NCBI GenBank assembly: GCA_023427125.1
Contig: JAEZBP010000301.1
Coordinates: forward strand, 1-11,986
DNA length: 11,986 bases
Direction: 5' to 3'
Source of the DNA: Pseudomonadota bacterium
GTDB taxonomy: Bacteria; Myxococcota_A; Polyangia; Polyangiales; Sandaracinaceae
Position numbers and translations under genes: made by a program. The notes beneath the pieces are model-generated. The model saw only the letters and a program-made list of their open reading frames with translations. It had not been told where the DNA came from and searched no databases. Shown here piece after piece: positions 7,678 to 11,986 of this stretch (position 1 is the stretch's first letter; each line of letters opens with the position of its first letter).

Positions 7678-8202
7678 ATGGCGGACTGGGGAGAGATCTT
7701 CGCCTTCACCGCCCCGCCGGGCGAGACGATCGCTCGCGGGACCGTGATGTTCCTCGCGCTCTTCGCGATGATGCGCCTGCTCGGCAAGCGCGAGGGAGGC
7801 GCCCATTCCCTGACGGACCTCCTCGTCGTGGTGCTCGTGGCGCAGGCGGCCGCACAGGGGATCTCCGGATCGGCGAGCAGCATCGGCGACAGCCTCCTCT
7901 CGACCGCGACGGTCTTGTTCTGGAGCGTCGCCCTCGACGCGCTGGCGTATCGGTGGAAGCCCCTCGCTCGCTTCCTCAAGGGGGGCCCCTCGCCCATCGT
8001 CATCGACGGCCGCATCAACCAGAAGGCCCTCCGTCGCGAGCTCATGACGCGCGAGGAGCTGATGGAGGAGCTCCGCCTCCGTGGCGTCTCCGACGTGAGC
8101 ACGGTCGCGCGCGCGTACCTCGAGATGAACGGCATGCTCAGCGTGCTCATGAAGAAGCCGCGCGAGGTGGAGGAGCCGGCGTCGGGACAGCCGCTCCCGT
8201 GA
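7678..8202 (+). CDS. DUF421/YetF-type membrane protein
   Basis: This 174-residue protein fits the DUF421 (YetF-like) layout. It has a short N-terminus, then hydrophobic segments at about 19-35, 46-62 and 70-90, with the family motif LLGKREGG at 34-41 and a following LTDLLVVVLVAQA stretch. The soluble C-terminal domain begins at PSPIVIDGRIN (105-114), continues with the REELMEELRLRGV helix (125-137) and closes with ARAYLEMNGMLSV (144-156). These are the usual conserved stretches. The molecular function of the family is poorly known. The ATG at 7678 lacks a close Shine-Dalgarno (a GGAG lies too far upstream), so the start rests on protein similarity. The last 56 nt overlap the 3' end of the opposing dehydrogenase gene. 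At 174 residues it is shorter than Bacillus YetF but complete for the short form. Confidence 0.88.
   Translation: MADWGEIFAFTAPPGETIARGTVMFLALFAMMRLLGKREGGAHSLTDLLVVVLVAQAAAQGISGSASSIGDSLLSTATVLFWSVALDALAYRWKPLARFLKGGPSPIVIDGRINQKALRRELMTREELMEELRLRGVSDVSTVARAYLEMNGMLSVLMKKPREVEEPASGQPLP
8147..8202. other. Tail-to-tail coding overlap of DUF421 and dehydrogenase genes (56 nt)
   Basis: The plus-strand DUF421 stop ends at 8202 and the minus-strand dehydrogenase stop ends at 8147. The shared bases encode the last 18 residues of each protein. Both tails are low in conserved features (PREVEEPASG on one side, VPTPAPPPRAASS on the other), so the overlap probably arose by stop-codon drift. No terminator fits between the genes. 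Confidence 0.8.
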
Positions 8203-9031
8203 CCGCTCCGATCATCGTGGCGGCGGTCCAGTCGGCACATCGCGCCCAGAGCGCGGCAGCGAGCGCGGCGTCGCGCGAGAGGGCGCTCGGCGTGTCCTCG
8301 CGACAGTCGACGAACGAGCGGCCGTGCAGCCCCTCGATCGAGGGATCGGTCGCGCAGAAGAGGCTGGTGAGCGCGCCCGCGCGCGGAGGCTTCATCGAGC
8401 GCGTGAGGAGCGGCCGGATGGGCCAGGGCACGTGACGCCAGGCGTCGGACGCGACGTCGCCGGGATCGGCGACGACACTGATGGGCGTGGCGGAACGGCG
8501 CGCGAGCTCGTGATGGAGGAGCATCACGCAGAGCTTCGAGACGGCGTACTCGCGGACGCCCGTGAGGGTGCGGGTGGGCGCGCGGAGCGAGTCGAGCTCG
8601 AGCGCCTCGACGCGCGCGTGCGATCCGGAGCCGAGGTGGACCACGCGCTGCACGTGCGGCCGGAGCAGCTGGGTGAGCAGGAAGTGGCCGAGGCAGTTGA
8701 CGCCGAACGCGAGCTCGAAGCCGTCCTTGGTGAGGCCGCGCGCGCCGGCCACGCCGGCGTTGTTGATCAGCGCGTCGATGCGCGGGGTGAGGCGGGCGAT
8801 CGACTCGGCGCCCCGGCGCACCGACGCGAGATCGGCGAGATCGAGCTGTACGATGTGGACGTCGCCGCCGGCGTTCCGCGCCGCGCGCTCCACCTCTCGG
8901 GCGCGCTCGAGGCTCCGGCAGGCCAGCAGCAAGCGCGCTCCACGTGCGGCGAGCGCCTCGGCAGTCGCGCGGCCGACGCCGGTGTTGGCGCCGGTGATCA
9001 CGTACGTGCGGCCGACGAGATCGGCCGTCAC
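8147..9031 (-). CDS. Short-chain dehydrogenase/reductase (retinol-dehydrogenase-like)
   Basis: This 294-residue NAD(P)-dependent oxidoreductase is a classical SDR. The cofactor loop TGANTGVG is at 13-20, the adenine-site D64 follows in VQLDLAD, NNAG is at 90-93, a Ser lies in the LGSGSH segment at 133-138, and the catalytic YAVSK is at 162-166. Basic residue R39 after the second strand (ACRS) suggests NADP preference. The TGANTGVG plus ACR pattern and length resemble the retinol dehydrogenase/WWOX-like group, but the substrate is unknown. The GTG start at 9031 overlaps the VTT gene's stop in GTGA, with GAGG about 5 nt upstream, so translation is probably coupled. It is the last gene of the SRPBCC-VTT-SDR operon and overlaps the DUF421 gene by 56 nt at its 3' end. 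Longer upstream readings run through the VTT gene in the wrong frame. Confidence 0.92.
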   Translation of the reverse strand: MTADLVGRTYVITGANTGVGRATAEALAARGARLLLACRSLERAREVERAARNAGGDVHIVQLDLADLASVRRGAESIARLTPRIDALINNAGVAGARGLTKDGFELAFGVNCLGHFLLTQLLRPHVQRVVHLGSGSHARVEALELDSLRAPTRTLTGVREYAVSKLCVMLLHHELARRSATPISVVADPGDVASDAWRHVPWPIRPLLTRSMKPPRAGALTSLFCATDPSIEGLHGRSFVDCREDTPSALSRDAALAAALWARCADWTAATMIGAVTGAAVPTPAPPPRAASS

Positions 9032-9570
9032 AAGAGCCTCACGCCAGCGCCGATGCACGACCAGAGCACCGCGCCCGGGATCGATCCGATCGCCGCGATC
9101 CAGAGCTGCCGGAGCGGAGGTATGCGGCGCACGCCAGCCGCGAGGTTGGCGAGGTGAAACCCCATCGGCAGCCATCGCACCGCGATCAGGAAGGCCGGGT
9201 GATCGATCGGGAAGCGCCTGAGCCACGCCGGCACCCGTGCGAGCTTGTCGTCGAGCGACACGTCGCCGCTCGAGCCGCGCGCGAGGCCGTATTGGATCAT
9301 CGACGCGATCGTCCAGCCGGCCCAGGTGATCACGCTGCCGATCGCCCACCCGTAGGCGGCCGCGCTGGCGAGCGCGACGAGCTCGCTCGGGAACGGCGCT
9401 GCACCGAGGAGCGCCTGCACCCCGACCATCACGAGCGGGGCCACCACGCCGAAGCGCTCGATCAGCGCGTCGGGCCCGCCGATCGCGCGGACCCAGCGCT
9501 CGAGGAAGAAAACCCCGATCAGGAACCCGACGACGAGCAGCGGGCCCGGCCCGACGCGGAGCCGTCGCAT
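9028..9570 (-). CDS. VTT-domain membrane protein (TVP38/TMEM64/DedA-like)
   Basis: This 180-residue integral membrane protein has hydrophobic segments at about 9-24, 41-58, 64-95 and 155-176. The VTT core is visible: APFPSELVALASAAAYG at 58-74, followed by the re-entrant/TM pair, then RWLPMGFHLANLAAGVRR at 132-149 and a final helix GSIPGAVLWSCIGAG. Members of the wider DedA/TVP38 superfamily move lipids such as undecaprenyl phosphate or phospholipids across membranes, so an envelope-lipid role is plausible but not shown. The ATG at 9570 lies 2 nt after the stop of the SRPBCC gene, and the stop overlaps the dehydrogenase start by 4 nt, so it sits in the middle of one operon. A GTG three codons upstream in frame is an alternative start but would overlap the previous gene. 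Confidence 0.88.
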   Translation of the reverse strand: MRRLRVGPGPLLVVGFLIGVFFLERWVRAIGGPDALIERFGVVAPLVMVGVQALLGAAPFPSELVALASAAAYGWAIGSVITWAGWTIASMIQYGLARGSSGDVSLDDKLARVPAWLRRFPIDHPAFLIAVRWLPMGFHLANLAAGVRRIPPLRQLWIAAIGSIPGAVLWSCIGAGVRLL

Positions 9571-9572
9571 GG

Positions 9573-10205
9573 TCAGCACGCCGACACCCGGCCGGGCTCG
9601 ACCTCGTCGCGCACGCAGCGTGGTGGCAGGAGCAGCCACTCGTTCAAGAAGGGGCCGAAGACCTGCTGGAGGACCCCAGCGCCGACGTCGGCGAGCATGC
9701 CCCACGCGACGATGGTGTCGCCGCGGTAGGGGCTGAGCGAGAGGAAGCCGCGGCCGGCGCGGATGTCGTGCGGGCGGCTTCGATCGAGCTCGAAGCGCAT
9801 CTCGTGGCGCGCGTCGTCGACCCGCATGCGCACGAAGTACGCGGCCTCGCCGATCCCGTAGGTGTGGTGCATGCGGACGATGCGGACGCCGCCGCGCTCG
9901 TCGACCACGCGCGCCTCGTCGAGGGAGGGGATGAGGCGCGAGTACGAGGAGGGGTCGCGCACGGTGGCCCACACGCGATCGATCGGCGCGCGCACCCGCT
10001 GCCAGCTGCTGCCGCCGACGAAGTGGTTCGCGCCCTCGCGCCGTGAGGTGTTGCGGCGCACCAGCTCTCCGCGCGAGAGCAGCGCGCGCTCGCTCGGATC
10101 GAAGGGCGCGGCGTCCTGCGCTTCTAGGCCATGGACGAGGGCGGATGCGCCGAGGAGCGCGATGCCGATGATGGCCCCTCTCGCGGGGCGCCGACGGTCC
10201 TGCAT
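9573..10205 (-). CDS. Exported SRPBCC/START-like (polyketide cyclase-type) protein
   Basis: This 210-residue protein has an N-terminal signal peptide: basic RRRPARG at 4-10, a hydrophobic core at 11-25, and a possible cleavage near GLEAQ (26-30). Residues about 65-200 follow the SRPBCC layout, a lipid- or hydrophobic-ligand-binding fold: SSWQRVRAPIDRVWATVRD opens the domain (66-84), then YSRLIPSL at 88-95, RIVRMHHTYG at 108-117, and a closing helix GVLQQVFGPFLNEWLL at 177-192. The VWATVRDxxxY opening is typical of the family. An exported member followed by a VTT membrane protein and a dehydrogenase hints at handling of a lipid in the periplasm, which is inference. It is the first gene of the operon, 74 nt from the divergent barrel gene. 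No Shine-Dalgarno is evident before the ATG at 10205. Confidence 0.82.
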   Translation of the reverse strand: MQDRRRPARGAIIGIALLGASALVHGLEAQDAAPFDPSERALLSRGELVRRNTSRREGANHFVGGSSWQRVRAPIDRVWATVRDPSSYSRLIPSLDEARVVDERGGVRIVRMHHTYGIGEAAYFVRMRVDDARHEMRFELDRSRPHDIRAGRGFLSLSPYRGDTIVAWGMLADVGAGVLQQVFGPFLNEWLLLPPRCVRDEVEPGRVSAC

Positions 10206-10235
10206 GAGCGAGCAGATGCGCGAGTTGGCGCATGC

Positions 10236-10249
10236 GGCTCACGTGAGCC
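10236..10249. promoter_or_regulatory. Perfect 14-bp palindrome centred between divergent start codons
   Basis: GGCTCACGTGAGCC is a perfect inverted repeat with a CACGTG core. Its centre (10242.5) is exactly midway between the first bases of the start codons at 10205 (minus) and 10280 (plus). Symmetry and position fit an operator for a dimeric regulator controlling both genes. No regulator gene is adjacent. Confidence 0.5.
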
Positions 10250-10279
10250 ATCGGTCGCGCGAGCTGCATCTCGGAGCGA

Positions 10280-11122
10280 GTGCGCATCGCAACGCCGGTC
10301 GCTCTCGTGCTCGTCATGCTCGCCTCGCCGGCCTCGGTGCAGCGACGCCTGGACCTCGTCGTACACCAGCGCGTGGTCGGTCTCATCGAGCCGATGGGGG
10401 CCGAGCACGCGCTCCGGATCGGCCTGCGCGCGCCGCTCGGCGATCCGCGCGAGCTGCTCTTCACCAACGCGCACGTGGAGGTCGGGGGAGTCAACTACAC
10501 CTCGCCGATCGACTCGATCACGGGCGGCTATCTCGAGGTGAGCCCCATCGCGCTCTTGATCCTGCGGGCCGAGCTCACCGCCACCGCGATGTGGCCGATC
10601 GGGATGGACGGCGCCGGCTATTACGACGCGGAGAGCTACGGGGCGGACAACGATCTGCGCGCGGAGCGAGGCCGCCACGCGAGCGGCTGGAATTTCCTGG
10701 TGAGCGCGACGTTGCAAGGCGCCGTCCCGATCGGCCCGCTCCGGCTCTTGATGCTCGACGAGCTCACGCTCGAGCACGTCACCCTCGGCGACGCCGACTT
10801 CCACTTCGACCCGCGCCGAGACGCGGTGCTCGCGCGGCAGGACTGGGTGCTCGGCAACCGCGCCATGTTGCTCCTCGAGGCAAACGTCGAAGGGTCGCTG
10901 CTCCGCTTCGGCGCCTACCACGATCTGCGCTTCGTCCCGCGCTCGGAGTCGCTCGCCACGCAGCTCGGCGGCATGGTCGCCCTCGCCGTCGACGCCGGCC
11001 CGAGCGTCCCCGAGGTCATGCCCTTCGTGCGGATGGGCGCGTACCTCGACGGCGCGCGCGCCGGCTCGTTCACGCTGCTCGGCGGCGTGATGATCCGCTA
11101 CGACGTCGCGCGCCTGCGGTGA
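10280..11122 (+). CDS. Putative outer-membrane beta-barrel protein, unassigned family
   Basis: This 280-residue protein starts at GTG 10280 with GGAG only 3 nt upstream, which is a short spacing. Residues 1-20 look like a signal peptide (MRIATPVALVLVMLASPASV). The rest alternates polar and hydrophobic residues in strands with turns rich in Gly, Asp and Asn: HALRIGLRAPLG, GYLEVSPIALLILRAELTATAMWP, LLLEANVEGSLLRFGAYHDLRF, FTLLGGVMIRYDVARLR. Aromatic residues sit at strand ends. This is the usual look of a small outer-membrane barrel, but the last residue is Arg rather than the common terminal Phe, so barrel assembly is uncertain. I do not recognise the family. It diverges from the SRPBCC-VTT-SDR operon with a shared 74-nt region holding a centred palindrome, so co-regulation is plausible. 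It converges on the OPT transporter with 6 nt between stops. Confidence 0.7.
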   Translation: MRIATPVALVLVMLASPASVQRRLDLVVHQRVVGLIEPMGAEHALRIGLRAPLGDPRELLFTNAHVEVGGVNYTSPIDSITGGYLEVSPIALLILRAELTATAMWPIGMDGAGYYDAESYGADNDLRAERGRHASGWNFLVSATLQGAVPIGPLRLLMLDELTLEHVTLGDADFHFDPRRDAVLARQDWVLGNRAMLLLEANVEGSLLRFGAYHDLRFVPRSESLATQLGGMVALAVDAGPSVPEVMPFVRMGAYLDGARAGSFTLLGGVMIRYDVARLR

Positions 11123-11128
11123 CCGATC

Positions 11129-11986
11129 TCAGCCCAGGACGAAGTTCTCGAGGATCACGATCGCGATGCCCGTCAGCGCGCCGCCCGCGATCACGCCTGC
11201 GCAGATAGGCTCCATGTTGTCGACGATCACCCGCTTGGCCCAGCCGTCCTTCTTCTCGAAGGTCGCGTTCGCGACCCAGAAGAAGAGGCCGCCGAGGAAC
11301 ATCGCGAGGCAGGTGCTGAAGGGGATCAAGAACGCCAGCCCGATCGCGACGCCGCTCACCCAGAACTTGCCCTTGGTCGCCACGCGCAGCGCCTCGAGGA
11401 CGATGCCGGCGATGCCGCCGACGAGGGCCGCCCAGCGCGCCGAGACCGGCAGCGTCTCGATGCCATTCGTCAGGAGCTCCGCGATCGCCTTCCAGGCCGA
11501 CGCCGAGGGCATCGGGTACTGCTCGGTGATCATCCCCGCCGGCCCGTTCTGCAGGAAGATCAGGTAGAACACCGGCACCGCCGCGAGGCCGCCCGCGAGG
11601 ATCCCGAGCACGTGCCCGATCGCTTGGTGGCGCGGCTTGCCGCCGAGCATGTAGCCCGGCTTGATGTCCATCAGGAGGTTCGCCGAGTTGCCCGCGACCT
11701 CGGCGGTGATGCCGGCGGTCGCCATGTTCGTGGTGATGTTGCCCGGCGCCAGCACCGCGTAGGTCAGCTGTGTCAGCTTCCCGAGCGAGCCGGTCGGCGT
11801 GATCGACGTGAGCGCGGTCGAGTTCACGCCGATCAGCGTGAACACGAAGATGAGCGGGATGCCGACGAGGCCGAGCCAGATCTCGACGTCGAAGAAGAGC
11901 CAGGCGAGCGCGACGACCAGGCCGCCGACGATCGGGATCCCGATCGCGAAGACGACCATCGGCAGCTCGATGTCCTTGAGGCTGTG
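11129..11986 (-). CDS. OPT-family oligopeptide/metal-chelate transporter, C-terminal part, 5' end off right edge
   Basis: The 285 visible residues are the C-terminal portion of an oligopeptide transporter (OPT) family permease, an inner-membrane carrier for small peptides or metal-chelate complexes such as siderophore-like compounds. The open frame runs to the last base of the window (HSLKDIELPMVVFAIG), so the start lies outside. Numbering from the edge, membrane segments include about 10-30, 32-50, 120-145, 180-200 and 210-240. A highly characteristic OPT stretch lies at about 100-130: GNSANLLMDIKPGYMLGG followed by KPRHQAIGHVLG. Near the C-terminus WAKRVIVDNMEPICAGVIAG precedes the last helix. 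The substrate cannot be read from this. Only 6 nt separate its stop from the opposing barrel gene, so no independent terminator is visible. Confidence 0.93.
   Translation of the reverse strand, partial: HSLKDIELPMVVFAIGIPIVGGLVVALAWLFFDVEIWLGLVGIPLIFVFTLIGVNSTALTSITPTGSLGKLTQLTYAVLAPGNITTNMATAGITAEVAGNSANLLMDIKPGYMLGGKPRHQAIGHVLGILAGGLAAVPVFYLIFLQNGPAGMITEQYPMPSASAWKAIAELLTNGIETLPVSARWAALVGGIAGIVLEALRVATKGKFWVSGVAIGLAFLIPFSTCLAMFLGGLFFWVANATFEKKDGWAKRVIVDNMEPICAGVIAGGALTGIAIVILENFVLG

Noticed and set aside
9032..9349. N-terminal extension of the dehydrogenase to 400 residues
   Set aside because: The extension runs through the VTT gene in another frame. The GTG at 9031 has a ribosome binding site and starts right before the cofactor motif.
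9571..10494. N-terminal extension of the VTT protein to 488 residues
   Set aside because: It overlaps the SRPBCC gene and the divergent barrel gene in a wrong, Arg-rich frame. The ATG at 9570 directly precedes the first membrane helix.

Overview
The window is about 12 kb of very GC-rich DNA with strong codon bias (GC third positions, TGA stops almost everywhere). It is fully packed with chromosomal genes. The best taxonomic marker is a large surface protein that carries a MopE-type metal-binding motif, a long Cys-rich repeat array and a C-terminal Cys-Gly-Cys-Arg / hydrophobic helix / Arg-rich tail of the MYXO-CTERM type. With the base composition this points to a myxobacterium (Myxococcota), probably in the Polyangiales/Sandaracinus area. 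The genus is inference. I see no rRNA, tRNA, CRISPR array, insertion sequence, integrase or phage gene.

Left third (1-4498). On the minus strand a cytochrome P460-family gene (380-982) is followed 41 nt later by the 5' end of a LON-domain gene that starts at GTG (338) and leaves the window on the left. Divergent from P460 is the MYXO-CTERM surface protein (1082-3055). Facing its 3' end is an NtrC-type, sigma-54-dependent response regulator (3080-4498, minus) with no histidine kinase beside it.

Middle (4499-8202). Divergent from the regulator is a tight two-gene unit: a small hydrophobic protein (4680-5120) whose stop codon overlaps the start of a GMC oxidoreductase (5120-6589). The pair looks like a split version of the long-chain alcohol oxidase layout. 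Facing it is a minus-strand protein that joins a zinc ribbon, one membrane helix, a Coa1/Tim21-like domain and a Cys-rich tail (6629-7474). Divergent from that is a DUF421/YetF-type membrane protein (7678-8202).

Right third (8147-11986). A three-gene minus-strand operon reads SRPBCC/START-like exported protein, then VTT-domain (TVP38/TMEM64/DedA-like) membrane protein, then short-chain dehydrogenase. The junctions are a 2-nt gap and a 4-nt GTGA overlap. The last gene overlaps the 3' end of the DUF421 gene by 56 nt. Divergent from the operon is a putative outer-membrane beta-barrel protein (10280-11122). A perfect 14-bp palindrome lies exactly midway between these two start codons. The window ends in the C-terminal half of an OPT-family transporter (minus, 5' part off the right edge).

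The window reads as ordinary myxobacterial chromosome rather than an island. The points most worth a second look are the centred palindrome, the split GMC pair with its hairpin and uncertain start, the surface protein's unassigned N-terminal domain, and the zinc-ribbon/Coa1 fusion. I found no convincing new defence or mobile system. No stretch longer than 203 nt lacks a gene.
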